Under the pieces are notes generated by a model. That model made no database searches. It was not told the DNA's origin and saw only the letters and a program-made list of their open reading frames with translations. A DNA stretch of 64,000 bases from Azoarcus sp. (GTDB lineage: Bacteria; Pseudomonadota; Gammaproteobacteria; Burkholderiales; Rhodocyclaceae), in NCBI GenBank assembly GCA_030656215.1, contig JAUSOD010000008.1, forward strand, positions 62,001 through 126,000, given 5' to 3'. Position 1 is the stretch's first letter, and the number at the start of each line of letters is the position of its first letter. Made by a program: the position numbers and the translations under genes. Positions 17,670 to 26,410 of the stretch are shown piece after piece.

Positions 17670-18182
17670 ATGAACGCAACGACACAAGACGCCATGCTTC
17701 AGGCCATTGGCATCATCAAGGACGAGCACCAGTCGATGGGCGCCGTGCTCAAGGGCCTGCAGGCCCATCTCGAGGCTGTGCGCGAGGGTCGGGACAAACC
17801 CGACTTCCCCTTGTTTCATGCCATGTTCGACTATATCGAGACCATTCCCGACCGGGTGCATCACCCCAAGGAAGACGAATACCTGTTCCGCCTGCTGCGC
17901 ATGCGAACCGCCGCGGCCGACATCATCCTTGATGAGCTCGAGGGCCAGCACAAGGTGTGCGCCACGCTGCTCGCTTCGGTGCGCAAGGCGATGTGCGCCT
18001 ACCGCGAGAGTGCCGATCTCGCCGGCTTCGAGCGCAGCCTCAATGCGTATGCCGAGTTCCTGTGGGAACACATGCGAAAAGAAGAAGAAATCGTCCTGCC
18101 GCTGGCCGAGCAGCATCTGACCGGCGAGGACTGGGAAGCAATCCATGCGGCCTTTCAGGCCAACCGGAGCCAGGCCTGGTAG
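17670..18182 (+). CDS. Hemerythrin HHE-domain protein (second copy)
   Basis: Di-iron four-helix-bundle protein of 170 residues, started at ATG 17670, 16 bases after bclA. Candidate ligands are in IIKDEH, RVHHPKEDEYLF, EGQHKVC and EHMRKEEEIVLP. It is a paralogue of the hemerythrin that closes the leftward operon (5855-6436), with the same motif order and a shared tail pattern (GEDWEAIHAAFQAN against TEDWAEINTAFREN). Both divergent halves of the benzoate regulon therefore carry a hemerythrin. A role in O2 supply or sensing for the epoxidase is inferred. Confidence 0.88.
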   Translation: MNATTQDAMLQAIGIIKDEHQSMGAVLKGLQAHLEAVREGRDKPDFPLFHAMFDYIETIPDRVHHPKEDEYLFRLLRMRTAAADIILDELEGQHKVCATLLASVRKAMCAYRESADLAGFERSLNAYAEFLWEHMRKEEEIVLPLAEQHLTGEDWEAIHAAFQANRSQAW

Positions 18183-18240
18183 GGGCCGCGGGCGAGGGCG
18201 CAGGTCCTCGTCCGTTCATCAATAAAACGAGGAGACAAAG

Positions 18241-19428
18241 ATGAACAAGCAGAAAGGACGCAACACGCTTCGCACCATGGCCGGCATCGTCGGGCTGGCA
18301 TTCGGTGTGCTGGTTCCGTTCGGTGCGGTGCAGGCAGCGGAGAAGATCAAGGTCGGCCTGATGCTGCCCTATACCGGCACCTTTGCCGCACTCGGCACCG
18401 CCATCACCAACGGCTTCAAGCAGTACGTGGCCGAGCAGGGCGGCAACCTGGCCGGGCGCGAAGTCGAGTACTTCGTCGTCGATGACGAATCGGATCCGGC
18501 CAAGGCCACCGAGAACGCCAACAAGCTGGTCAAGCGCGACCAGGTGGATGTGCTGGTGGGTACGGTGCATTCGGGTGTGGCGCTGGGCATGGCCAAGGTC
18601 GCCCGCGACAACAAGACCCTGATGATCATCCCCAATGCGGGTGCCGACGATCTGACCGGACCGCTCTGTGCGCCCAACGTGTTCCGGACTTCATTTACCA
18701 ACTGGCAACCGGGCTTTGCGATGGGCAAGGTGGCTGCCGAGCGCGGGCACAAGACCGCGGTGACGCTGACGTGGAAGTACGCAGCCGGCGAGGAGGCCGT
18801 CAATGGCTTTACCGGCGGTTTCGAGGCCGGTGGCGGCAAGGTCCTCAAGCAACTCACGCTGCCCTTCCCGGGGGTCGAGTTCCAGGCCCTGCTGACCGAG
18901 ATCGCCTCGCTCAAACCCGAAGCGGTGTACGTGTTCTTCGCCGGTGGCGGTGCGGTCAAGTTCGTCAAGGACTACGATGCCGCCGGGCTCAAGGCGAGCA
19001 TTCCGTTGTATTCGAGCGGCTTCCTCACCGATGGCACGCTGGCGGCGATGGGCGGTTCGGGCGAAGGCCTGCTGACCGCGCTGCACTACGCCGACGGCCT
19101 CGACAACGCGAAGGACAAGAGCTTCCGCGACAGCTACTCCACCACCTACAAGATGCAGCCCGACGTGTATGCGGTGCAGGGCTACGACGCCGCCCAGTTG
19201 TTGAAGGCCGGACTCGATGCGGTCAAGGATGGCAAGCTCGAGCAGGGCGCGATGATCAAGGCGATGGCCGCCGCCACGGTAGACAGCCCGCGCGGTGCCT
19301 TCACCCTGTCCAAGGCCCACAACCCGGTGCAGGACATCTACCTGCGCAAGGCCGAGGGTCAGGAGAACAAGGTGGTCAGCATCGCCGCGCCGAAGCTCGC
19401 CGATCCCGCACGCGGCTGCCGCATGTAA
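18241..19428 (+). CDS. ABC transporter substrate-binding protein, Leu/Ile/Val-type, probably benzoate
   Basis: Periplasmic binding protein of 395 residues with an export signal (hydrophobic stretch AGIVGLAFGVLVPFGAVQA, likely cleavage before AEKIKVG). The fold is LivJ type I: KVGLMLPYTGTFAALG at the start and VDVLVGTVHSGVAL in the first domain. It leads a five-gene import set (binding protein, two permeases, two ATPases) inside the benzoate operon. Aromatic acids are known substrates for this subfamily in betaproteobacteria, so benzoate or a related acid is the expected ligand. There is a GAGGAG site upstream of the ATG. Confidence 0.9.
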   Translation: MNKQKGRNTLRTMAGIVGLAFGVLVPFGAVQAAEKIKVGLMLPYTGTFAALGTAITNGFKQYVAEQGGNLAGREVEYFVVDDESDPAKATENANKLVKRDQVDVLVGTVHSGVALGMAKVARDNKTLMIIPNAGADDLTGPLCAPNVFRTSFTNWQPGFAMGKVAAERGHKTAVTLTWKYAAGEEAVNGFTGGFEAGGGKVLKQLTLPFPGVEFQALLTEIASLKPEAVYVFFAGGGAVKFVKDYDAAGLKASIPLYSSGFLTDGTLAAMGGSGEGLLTALHYADGLDNAKDKSFRDSYSTTYKMQPDVYAVQGYDAAQLLKAGLDAVKDGKLEQGAMIKAMAAATVDSPRGAFTLSKAHNPVQDIYLRKAEGQENKVVSIAAPKLADPARGCRM

Positions 19429-19581
19429 GCCTGGCGTACAGCCGCAGGTCGGACACATTCACCGCGCCTGTCGTACCAGCGTGGTGGATCGATCTCAAGT
19501 CCGACGGGCGTCTTCGCCACCGCATCAACCCAACCGTATCCGGGCGCCCCAGTTAGCAGGGGTGCCCGGAGGGGAAGGCAT

Positions 19582-20448
19582 ATGGATTTCACGACGTTTC
19601 TGATCCAGATACTGAACGCGATGCAATACGGCCTGCTGCTGTTCCTGGTGGCAAGCGGCCTGACGCTGGTGTTCGGCATCATGGGCATCATCAACCTGGC
19701 GCACGGCAGTTTCTACATGATCGGCGCCTACCTAGCGTTTGCGCTCACCAGCATGACCGGCAACCTCATGTTGTCGATCGCGCTCGGCATTCCGCTCGCG
19801 TTCGCTTTCGGCGCGCTGCTCGAGTGGCTGCTGTTTTCCCATCTGTATAAACGTGACCATCTGGAGCAGGTGCTGCTCACCTATGGCCTGATCCTGATTT
19901 TCGAGGAGTTGCGCAGCCTGACCATGGGGGACGACGTCCACGGTGTCGATATCCCGGCCATGTTCTCGGCCTCGATTCCGCTCTCCGACACCTTGTCCTA
20001 TCCGGTCTACCGGCTCCTGATCTCGGTGGTCTGTCTTGCCCTCGCAGCCGGCTTGTGGTGGCTGATGCAGCGCACCCGGCTGGGGATGATGATCCGCGCC
20101 GGCAGCCACGACCGCGACATGGTTCAGGCCCTGGGGATCGACATCAACATGCTGTATCGCACCGTGTTCGCGCTCGGCGTGGCGCTGGCGGCATTGGCCG
20201 GCATGCTCGCCGCACCGATCTCCTCGGTGTATCCGGGGATGGGCGGCAGTGTGCTGATCATCTCCTTCGTCATCGTCGTCATCGGCGGTATCGGTTCGGT
20301 GTGGGGCGCGCTGGTCGCCGCCTTGCTGATCGGTTTCGCCGACACCTTCGGCAAGGTGCTGGTGCCCGAGTTCGCCGGTCTCGCGGTGTATCTGGTCATG
20401 GCTCTGGTGCTGTTGTGGCGCCCCGAAGGCATCTTCAGGAAGGGGTAA
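19582..20448 (+). CDS. ABC transporter permease, LivH family
   Basis: Inner-membrane permease of 288 residues with about eight hydrophobic segments. The LivH signature near the N-terminus is ASGLTLVFGIMGIINLAHGSFYMIGAY, shown here only as its key parts LVFGIMGIINLAHG. The cytoplasmic EAA-like loop appears around ALGIDINMLYRTVF. It starts at ATG 19582 behind GGAGGGGAAGG. The 153 bases between the binding-protein gene and this one contain no gene. The permease pairs with the LivM-type protein that follows. Confidence 0.92.
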   Translation: MDFTTFLIQILNAMQYGLLLFLVASGLTLVFGIMGIINLAHGSFYMIGAYLAFALTSMTGNLMLSIALGIPLAFAFGALLEWLLFSHLYKRDHLEQVLLTYGLILIFEELRSLTMGDDVHGVDIPAMFSASIPLSDTLSYPVYRLLISVVCLALAAGLWWLMQRTRLGMMIRAGSHDRDMVQALGIDINMLYRTVFALGVALAALAGMLAAPISSVYPGMGGSVLIISFVIVVIGGIGSVWGALVAALLIGFADTFGKVLVPEFAGLAVYLVMALVLLWRPEGIFRKG

Positions 20449-20454
20449 GGCAAG

Positions 20455-21435
20455 ATGAATCCACAAAACAGTTCCCGCATCGCCCTCGTGCTCAAGCTCG
20501 TGGTGCTCGCCGGACTGATCGCCTTCCCGGCCTTCGGTTCGAGCTTCTACACCGAGATGGTGGCCAAGATCCTGATCCTGGGCATCTTCGCCATGAGCCT
20601 CGACCTGCTGGTCGGCTTTACCGGCCTGGTCAGCCTCGGCCATGCGGCCTACTTCGGCATCGCCGCGTACACGGTGGCGCTGCTCACCCCCAAATACGAT
20701 CCGGCCGATCTCTGGCTCGCGCTGCCGGCCTCGGTGCTGGCCGCGGCGGCGGCGGCCTTCGTCATTGGCCTGTTCGTGCTGCGTACCAAGGGTATCTATT
20801 TCATCATGGTGACGCTGGCCTTCGCCCAGATGGTGTATTTCATCTTCCACGACACTGCGCTGGGCGGCGGCTCGGACGGCATCTATGTGAACTTCAAGCC
20901 TGATGCCAGCATTGCCGGTTGGGTGCCGTTCGACCTCAACGAACCGATCCAGCTGTACTACTTTGTGGTCGTCGCGCTGGTCGCGGTGTTCGTGTTTCTG
21001 ACCCTGGTGCTGCGCTCGCCATTCGGTCGCGTGCTGGTGGGGATCCGCAGCAACGAGCACCGCATGCAGTCGCTCGGCTATGCCACTTTCCACTACAAGC
21101 TGGCCGCCTTCACCCTGGCTGGTGGCCTGGCCGGGGTAGCGGGTTTCCTGTACGCGGTACTGTTCGGCTTCGTCACCCCCGAGTACCTGTCGTGGCACCA
21201 GTCGGGCAATGTGTTGATGATGGTCATCCTTGGCGGCATGGGCAATCTGGCCGGCGCAGTGATCGGCGCCTTCGCCTTCATCGGCCTGCAGGAAATGTTC
21301 TCCGACTGGACCAAACACTGGCAGCTGCTGATGGGCGGGGTGATCGTCGCCGCGGTGCTGTTCATGCCCGGCGGCCTGTCGGCCCTGCCGCGGCGGATCA
21401 TGAAGAAGGTCAATGGGGAGCGCGAAAATGGCTGA
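20455..21435 (+). CDS. ABC transporter permease, LivM family
   Basis: Inner-membrane permease of 326 residues, 6 bases after the LivH-type gene. The conserved LivM segments MSLDLLVGFTGLVSLGHAA and SLGYATFHYKLAAF are present, with about nine hydrophobic helices. Its 3' end overlaps the ATPase gene by 8 bases, which suggests coupled translation. It forms the channel with the upstream permease for the aromatic-acid importer. Confidence 0.92.
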   Translation: MNPQNSSRIALVLKLVVLAGLIAFPAFGSSFYTEMVAKILILGIFAMSLDLLVGFTGLVSLGHAAYFGIAAYTVALLTPKYDPADLWLALPASVLAAAAAAFVIGLFVLRTKGIYFIMVTLAFAQMVYFIFHDTALGGGSDGIYVNFKPDASIAGWVPFDLNEPIQLYYFVVVALVAVFVFLTLVLRSPFGRVLVGIRSNEHRMQSLGYATFHYKLAAFTLAGGLAGVAGFLYAVLFGFVTPEYLSWHQSGNVLMMVILGGMGNLAGAVIGAFAFIGLQEMFSDWTKHWQLLMGGVIVAAVLFMPGGLSALPRRIMKKVNGERENG

Positions 21436-22237
21436 AATGACCACTGCCGACCTGACGGTCGTGGCCGGCGCCAGCGCTGCGGTGCCGGGTGAAGCGATGA
21501 TGGTGGCAGACAAGCTGACCCGCCGCTTCGGCGGCCTCGCGGCAAACCAGGACGTGTGCCTGACCCTCGAGCGCGGCAAGCTGCACGCCCTGCTCGGGCC
21601 CAACGGCGCAGGCAAATCAACCTGCATCAACATGCTGTCGGGTGATCTGCCGCCGTCCGAAGGTCGCATCCTGCTAGGGGGCAAGGACATCACCCGCCTG
21701 AGCGCGGCGCAGCGCTCGCGCATTGGCATCGGCCGCAGCTACCAGCGCACCAACATCTTTCCCGGCTTTACCGTGCTCGAAAACTGCCGGCTCGCCGCGC
21801 AGTCGCGCAACCCGCGGCCGTGGAAGATCTTTACCGACGCGCTCGGCCTCAGCGACACCGTCGACCGCGCCCGCGCCGCCATCGTCGAGGCCGGCCTGGC
21901 CGGACGCGAGGGCCGCATCGCCGGCACCATGTCGCACGGCGAACAGCGCCAGCTCGAGATTGCGATGGTGCTCGCCACCGACGCCAGGGTGCTGTTGCTC
22001 GATGAGCCGCTCGCCGGCATGGGTTCGGAGGAGTCGGCACAGATGGTCGAGTTGTTGAAAGGGCTGAAGAAGAATCGCGCCATCCTGCTGGTCGAGCATG
22101 ACATGGACGCGGTGTTTGCAGTGGCCGACACGATTACCGTCATGGTCAACGGCGTGGTGCTCGAATCCGGCCCACCCGAGCAGATCCGTAACAGCGCGGA
22201 CGTGCAGACCGCCTACCTGGGGGAAGGCCATGTCTAA
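21428..22237 (+). CDS. ABC transporter ATP-binding protein, LivG family
   Basis: ATPase of 269 residues. I start it at ATG 21428, preceded by GGGGAGCG; an ATG five codons earlier is less well placed. Walker A is LGPNGAGKST, the ABC signature is MSHGEQRQLEIAMVLA, Walker B is VLLLDEPLAGMG, and the switch His follows in LLVEHDMD. The LivG-type insertion ERGKLHALLGPNG and SAAQRSRIGIGRSYQRTNIF are typical. It overlaps the LivF gene by 8 bases. Together the two ATPases drive the importer. Confidence 0.93.
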   Translation: MAEMTTADLTVVAGASAAVPGEAMMVADKLTRRFGGLAANQDVCLTLERGKLHALLGPNGAGKSTCINMLSGDLPPSEGRILLGGKDITRLSAAQRSRIGIGRSYQRTNIFPGFTVLENCRLAAQSRNPRPWKIFTDALGLSDTVDRARAAIVEAGLAGREGRIAGTMSHGEQRQLEIAMVLATDARVLLLDEPLAGMGSEESAQMVELLKGLKKNRAILLVEHDMDAVFAVADTITVMVNGVVLESGPPEQIRNSADVQTAYLGEGHV

Positions 22238-22943
22238 TATTCTTCTTGAAGCAAAAGAGCTGCATACCTACTACGGCTCCAGCCACATCCTGCACGGGGT
22301 CGATTTCCGCATCCACAAGGGTGAGACGCTGGGCCTGATGGGGCGCAACGGCATGGGCAAGACCACGTTGATCCGCTCCATGCTCGGCCTGGTCAAGCCG
22401 CGCCACGGCACGGTGAGCGTGCGCGGCGACCTGATGACCGGCGGTCCCACCTACAAGATCGCGCGCCAGGGCATCGCCTACGTGCCCGAAGGGCGGGGCA
22501 TCTTCCCCAATCTGTCGGTGCGCGAAAATCTGCTGATGGCGGCGCGCCCCGGGGTGGATGGCCAGCGTGACTGGACGTTCGACCGTGTCATGAGCACCTT
22601 TCCGCGCCTGGCCGAGCGCATCAACAACGGTGGCGGTCAGCTCTCCGGTGGCGAGCAGCAGATGCTCACCATCGGCCGCGCGCTGATGACCAACCCCGAT
22701 CTGCTGATCCTCGACGAAGCCACCGAAGGCCTCGCGCCGCTGATCGTGCGCGAGATCTGGCGGGTGATCCGCGAGATCCGCGATTGCGGCATCGCGACCG
22801 TGATCGTGGACAAGAACCACGCCGCGGTGACCTCGATCACCGATCGCTCGATGATCGTGGTCAAGGGCCAGGTCGTGTTTGATGGTGCGAGCGAAGAGGT
22901 GCGCAATAATCCCGAGTTCATCCAGAAACATCTCGGAGTGTAA
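22230..22943 (+). CDS. ABC transporter ATP-binding protein, LivF family
   Basis: ATPase of 237 residues starting at ATG 22230 inside the end of livG. Walker A is MGRNGMGKTTLIR, the signature is LSGGEQQMLTIGRALM, and Walker B is LLILDEATEGLAP, the variant typical of LivF (DEATEGLAP). The switch segment is VDKNHAAV, where the usual EQN is replaced by DKN. A TTG-started hydrolase-thioesterase gene follows after only one base, so the transporter and the next enzymes are probably co-translated. Confidence 0.93.
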   Translation: MSNILLEAKELHTYYGSSHILHGVDFRIHKGETLGLMGRNGMGKTTLIRSMLGLVKPRHGTVSVRGDLMTGGPTYKIARQGIAYVPEGRGIFPNLSVRENLLMAARPGVDGQRDWTFDRVMSTFPRLAERINNGGGQLSGGEQQMLTIGRALMTNPDLLILDEATEGLAPLIVREIWRVIREIRDCGIATVIVDKNHAAVTSITDRSMIVVKGQVVFDGASEEVRNNPEFIQKHLGV

Positions 22944-22944
22944 A

Positions 22945-24135
22945 TTGAAGACAGTCAGCATCCACGGCACCCGGCTCGAATACGTCCGCCTGCCCTCTGC
23001 CCACCCGCGCGAAGGCGCACCCGCCATCGTGTTCCTGCACGAAGGCCTGGGCTCGATCTCGATGTGGCGCGATTTTCCGCAGAAGGTCGCGGACGCCACC
23101 GGCTGCGAGGCGGTGGTGTATTCGCGTGCCGGCTACGGCCGTTCCGACCCGGCAACGCTGCCGCGCGCGGTAAGCTACATGCACGATGAAGGCCTGGCCG
23201 TGCTGCCGGCGCTGCTCGCCGAACTCGGGCTCGATAGCCCTATCCTGTTCGGGCATTCCGACGGTGGTTCGATCTCGCTGCTGTGTGCGGGCGGCACCGA
23301 TACGCCGCTTGCCGGTGTCATCGTAATGGCGCCGCATGTACTGGTCGAAGATGTCTCGGTAAAGAGCATCGCAGAGGCCGGGGTGGCGTGGGCCACCACC
23401 GACCTGCCGGTGAAGCTGGGCAAGCACCACCAGAACGTGGAAGCGGTGTTCCGGGGCTGGAACGACATCTGGCTGCATCCGGAGTTTCGCGCCTGGAACA
23501 TCGAGGACTACCTGCCGCGCATCCAGTGTCCGGTGCTGGCGATCCAGGGTGAGGACGACGAATACGGCACCATGGAACAGATCGACCGCATCGCCGCGAA
23601 GGCGAAGGATGTCGAGTTGGTGAAGCTGGCCGACTGCCGCCACTCGCCGCACAAGGACCAGCCGCAGGCCGTGATCGATGCCGTGCTGGCCTTCGTCGAG
23701 CGCATCGTGGACAAGCCCGCTACCTCGTACGAGCGGGTCAAGCGCATCCGCTTCTCCCATTGCGACCCGGCGGGCATCGTGTTCTACCCACGCTATGTGG
23801 AGCTGTTCAACGAAGTCGTCGAGGACTGGTTCGCCGACGGCATCGGCATCGACTTCCATGCGCTGCACGAAGACCACGGCCTGGGCATTCCCACCGTGCG
23901 GCTCGAGGTCGAATACCTCGCGCCCTCGCGCTACGGCGACTTGCTGACCTTCCGCCTGCGGGTTGCCGAGATCGGCAATGCCTCGCTCAAGCTCGAGATC
24001 AGTGCCTCTGCCGGCGAGCACCTGAGAGTACGGGCGCAGTTGAAGGTGGTGCTGGCATCGATGGAAACCCTGCGCCCGGTGCCGATCACCGAAGAATTCT
24101 GGCGACCGAAGTTCGCTGCCTACCTCAAGCCTTGA
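22945..24135 (+). CDS. Fusion of alpha/beta hydrolase and 4HBT thioesterase
   Basis: Bifunctional-looking protein of 396 residues. Residues 1 to about 262 are an alpha/beta hydrolase: oxyanion region FLHEGLGSISMW, nucleophile GHSDGGS, acid in QGEDDEYG and His in RHSPHKDQ. Residues about 265-396 are a hot-dog 4-hydroxybenzoyl-CoA thioesterase domain: IRFSHCDPAGIVFYPRYVE holds the catalytic Asp. The start is TTG at 22945, one base after livF, with GGAG upstream. A benzoyl-CoA thioesterase is known in the box cluster of Azoarcus evansii and is thought to recycle CoA trapped as benzoyl-CoA; the C-terminal domain may do that. The hydrolase part could open a lactone or cleave another ester; its substrate is unknown. 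Confidence 0.88.
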   Translation: MKTVSIHGTRLEYVRLPSAHPREGAPAIVFLHEGLGSISMWRDFPQKVADATGCEAVVYSRAGYGRSDPATLPRAVSYMHDEGLAVLPALLAELGLDSPILFGHSDGGSISLLCAGGTDTPLAGVIVMAPHVLVEDVSVKSIAEAGVAWATTDLPVKLGKHHQNVEAVFRGWNDIWLHPEFRAWNIEDYLPRIQCPVLAIQGEDDEYGTMEQIDRIAAKAKDVELVKLADCRHSPHKDQPQAVIDAVLAFVERIVDKPATSYERVKRIRFSHCDPAGIVFYPRYVELFNEVVEDWFADGIGIDFHALHEDHGLGIPTVRLEVEYLAPSRYGDLLTFRLRVAEIGNASLKLEISASAGEHLRVRAQLKVVLASMETLRPVPITEEFWRPKFAAYLKP

Positions 24136-24169
24136 CCTCGAGCCCTGACCTAAAGCCTTAACCGAACCG

Positions 24170-24976
24170 ATGATGGACTACTCACGCTATACCTCGCTCG
24201 AACTCATCCGCCACGAACGCGGCATCGTCGAACTCGTCATGGGGCGCGACGGCAAGCTGCCGGTGGCCGACCACGCCGGTCACGGCGAACTCGCCGACAT
24301 CTGGCGCGACCTCGATCGCGACCCCGAGGTGTCGGTGATCATCGTGCGCGGCCAGGCCAAGGGTTTCTCCGGCGGCGGCACGCTGGAGCTGGTCGGCGAT
24401 ATGGTCGACAGCTTCGAGCACCGCGCCCGGGTGTGGAAGGAGGCGCGCGACATCGTCTACAACATGATCAACTGCTCGAAGATCATCGTCTCCGCGATCA
24501 ACGGTCCGGCGGTCGGTGGCGGACTGGCGGTGGCGCTGATGGCCGACATCTCGATCGCGGCCAAGAACGCGCGCTTGATCGACGGCCACACCCGGCTCGG
24601 GGTCGCTGCCGGCGACCACGCCGCGATCATCTGGCCGCTGCTGTGTGGCATGGCCAAGGCCAAGCTGCATCTGCTGCTGTCGAATGAGATCAGCGGCGAA
24701 GAGGCCGAGCGCATCGGCCTGGTGTCGATGGCAGTCGACGCCGACGTACTGATGGACACCGCGCTGGACACCGCGCGCAAGCTCGCCGCCGGCCCGCAAA
24801 CCGCGCTGCGCTGGACCAAGCACAGCCTCAACAACTGGCTGCGCCAGGCCGGGCCGATCTTCGACAACTCGGTGGCGCTGGAGATGCTCGGCTTCACTGG
24901 CCCCGAGGTACGTGAAGGGCTGGCTGCAGTTCGCGAACGCCGCCCGGCCGAGTTTCCGCCCGGGGCGCCGTTCTGA
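24170..24976 (+). CDS. Enoyl-CoA hydratase/isomerase
   Basis: Crotonase-family protein of 268 residues. It probably hydrates or isomerises dehydroadipyl-CoA on the way to 3-hydroxyadipyl-CoA. Oxyanion-hole blocks are [14 protein letters not shown] and [19 protein letters not shown]. The usual second catalytic Glu region is represented by [20 protein letters not shown], where DHAA replaces the common GG-LP pattern, so the active site differs from standard crotonases. It follows the fusion gene by 34 bases. The position in the operon supports a lower-pathway role; isomerase and hydratase activities cannot be told apart here. Confidence 0.85.
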   Translation: MMDYSRYTSLELIRHERGIVELVMGRDGKLPVADHAGHGELADIWRDLDRDPEVSVIIVRGQAKGFSGGGTLELVGDMVDSFEHRARVWKEARDIVYNMINCSKIIVSAINGPAVGGGLAVALMADISIAAKNARLIDGHTRLGVAAGDHAAIIWPLLCGMAKAKLHLLLSNEISGEEAERIGLVSMAVDADVLMDTALDTARKLAAGPQTALRWTKHSLNNWLRQAGPIFDNSVALEMLGFTGPEVREGLAAVRERRPAEFPPGAPF

Positions 24977-25010
24977 TGACTTATTTCGGTATCGACTTCA
25001 GGAGCCTGCC

Positions 25011-25991
25011 ATGCGCGCGCTGATCTGCAAGGAATTCGCCTCGCTCGATAGCCTGGTCGTGGGCGAACTGCCCGAGCCGCAAGCGGCTGCGGGTGAGCTC
25101 ACAATCCGCGTTGGTGCCGCTGGCATCAACTTTTACGACACCCTGATTGTGCAGGGCAAGTACCAGGTCAAACCGGCCTTCCCGTTCTCGCCCGGTGGCG
25201 AAGTCGCCGGTGTGGTGGTGGCGGTGGGCGAGGGCGTCACCCACGTCAAGCCGGGTGATCGCGTCTGTGCCTTCACCTCGTACGGCGGCTATGCTGAAGT
25301 CTGCCGCGCCAGGGCGAGCCAGACCTGGCCGCTGCCGGATGGGGTGAGCTTCGATGCCGCTGCCGCCGGACTGGTGACCTACGGCACTGCGTGGTTCGGC
25401 CTGCACGACCGGGCCCGGATGAAGGCGGGCGAGACCGTACTGGTGCTCGGTGCTGCCGGTGGCGTCGGGCTGGCCGCGGTACAGATCGCCAGGGCGGCAG
25501 GCGCACGCGTGATTGCCGCCGCCGGCAGTGCCGAACGCCTTACGCTGTGTCGCGAGCATGGGGCGGAAGTGCTGATCGATTACACCACCACCGATCTGAA
25601 GGATGCGGTCAAGAGCGCCACCGGTGGGCAGGGCGCCGACATCGTGGTCGATGTCGTTGGCGGTCCGTACACAGAGGCTGCGCTGCGCGCCACCGCCTGG
25701 CGTGGCCGGGTGCTGGTGATCGGTTTTGCGGCAGGCGAGATTCCGCGTATTCCGGCCAACCTGCTGCTGCTCAAGGGCTGCGAGTTGTCCGGCGTGTTCT
25801 GGGACGAACTGATGCGCCGCGAACCGGGCGAAGCCGCGCGGCAGGTGGCCCAAGTGCTGGCCCGCTTTGCCGACGGCAGTCTCGAACCGCCGATCACCGC
25901 CGCCTGCGGGCTCGGCGGCGCGGTGGCGGCGATGCACGCCCTGGCAGGACGCAAGGTGGCGGGCAAGCTTATTGTGCATCCCGCTGGCTGA
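25011..25991 (+). CDS. NADPH:quinone oxidoreductase-like MDR protein
   Basis: Medium-chain dehydrogenase/reductase of 326 residues of the zinc-free quinone-oxidoreductase type. The N-terminal domain has [16 protein letters not shown] and the GGEVAGVV segment. The Rossmann fold has [22 protein letters not shown]. No zinc-ligand Cys cluster is present. The start is ATG 25011 behind AGGAGC. Possible roles are reduction of an enoyl-CoA or quinone by-product of aromatic breakdown, or electron transfer. Related genes occur in other aromatic acid operons, but the substrate is not known. Confidence 0.85.
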   Translation: MRALICKEFASLDSLVVGELPEPQAAAGELTIRVGAAGINFYDTLIVQGKYQVKPAFPFSPGGEVAGVVVAVGEGVTHVKPGDRVCAFTSYGGYAEVCRARASQTWPLPDGVSFDAAAAGLVTYGTAWFGLHDRARMKAGETVLVLGAAGGVGLAAVQIARAAGARVIAAAGSAERLTLCREHGAEVLIDYTTTDLKDAVKSATGGQGADIVVDVVGGPYTEAALRATAWRGRVLVIGFAAGEIPRIPANLLLLKGCELSGVFWDELMRREPGEAARQVAQVLARFADGSLEPPITAACGLGGAVAAMHALAGRKVAGKLIVHPAG

Positions 25992-26040
25992 CAGCGTCTC
26001 ATGGTTTCACAGGCAGGGTTTCGCCTTGTCTCGGAAATTG

Positions 26041-26100
26041 ATTAATGGTTTATTATTTAGTGTTATATATTTTAATAGCTCTATCACTATAAGACTCACA
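26041..26100 (+). promoter_or_regulatory. AT-rich stretch upstream of rubredoxin, likely promoter
   Basis: About 60 bases that are far richer in A and T than anything nearby (for example TTATTATTTAGTGTTATATA). TTGATT at 26038-26043 and TTATAT at 26063-26068 could serve as -35 and -10, but the spacer is 19 bases. It lies between the MDR and rubredoxin genes and suggests a separate transcription start for rubredoxin. Confidence 0.35.
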
Positions 26101-26137
26101 CCCAGGGGGCTTCCCCGCCCCGCAACGGAGAATCATC

Positions 26138-26305
26138 ATGGCTCAATATCAATGCAGCGCCTGTTACTTCCCTTACGACGAAGCCGTCGGTCTGCCGGAT
26201 GAGGGCATCGCCGCCGGTACCCGCTGGGAAGACATCCCGGATGACTTCGTCTGCCCCGATTGCGGTACGCCCAAGTCGAATTTCATGGTGTATACACCCG
26301 AGTAA
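26138..26305 (+). CDS. Rubredoxin
   Basis: Iron protein of 55 residues that carries one electron. Iron ligands are the pairs CSAC near the N-terminus and CPDC near the C-terminus, with the rubredoxin core RWEDIPDDFVCPDCG. The first pair lacks the usual Gly after the second Cys (CSACYFPYDEA instead of CxxCGxxYD), a modest departure from the family. The start is ATG 26138 with CGGAG upstream, and the stop is TAA at 26303-26305. It lies between an MDR oxidoreductase and a 3-hydroxyacyl-CoA dehydrogenase, and follows an AT-rich probable promoter. Its redox partner is not evident from the neighbourhood. Confidence 0.92.
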   Translation: MAQYQCSACYFPYDEAVGLPDEGIAAGTRWEDIPDDFVCPDCGTPKSNFMVYTPE

Positions 26306-26410
26306 TCACGCACGAATCATTGCTCGCCTGGAGCGCATTTGGCGCCAAGGTGCTAGCGTTGTCGTCCTGAACACCATTTTCTGTCCTCACTCGCACAAGG
26401 AAGCACCTGC

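Noticed and set aside
19732-21729. 665-codon minus-strand frame opposite livH/livM
   Set aside because: His/Gln-rich shadow of two membrane-protein genes; composition is an artefact of the complementary reading frame.
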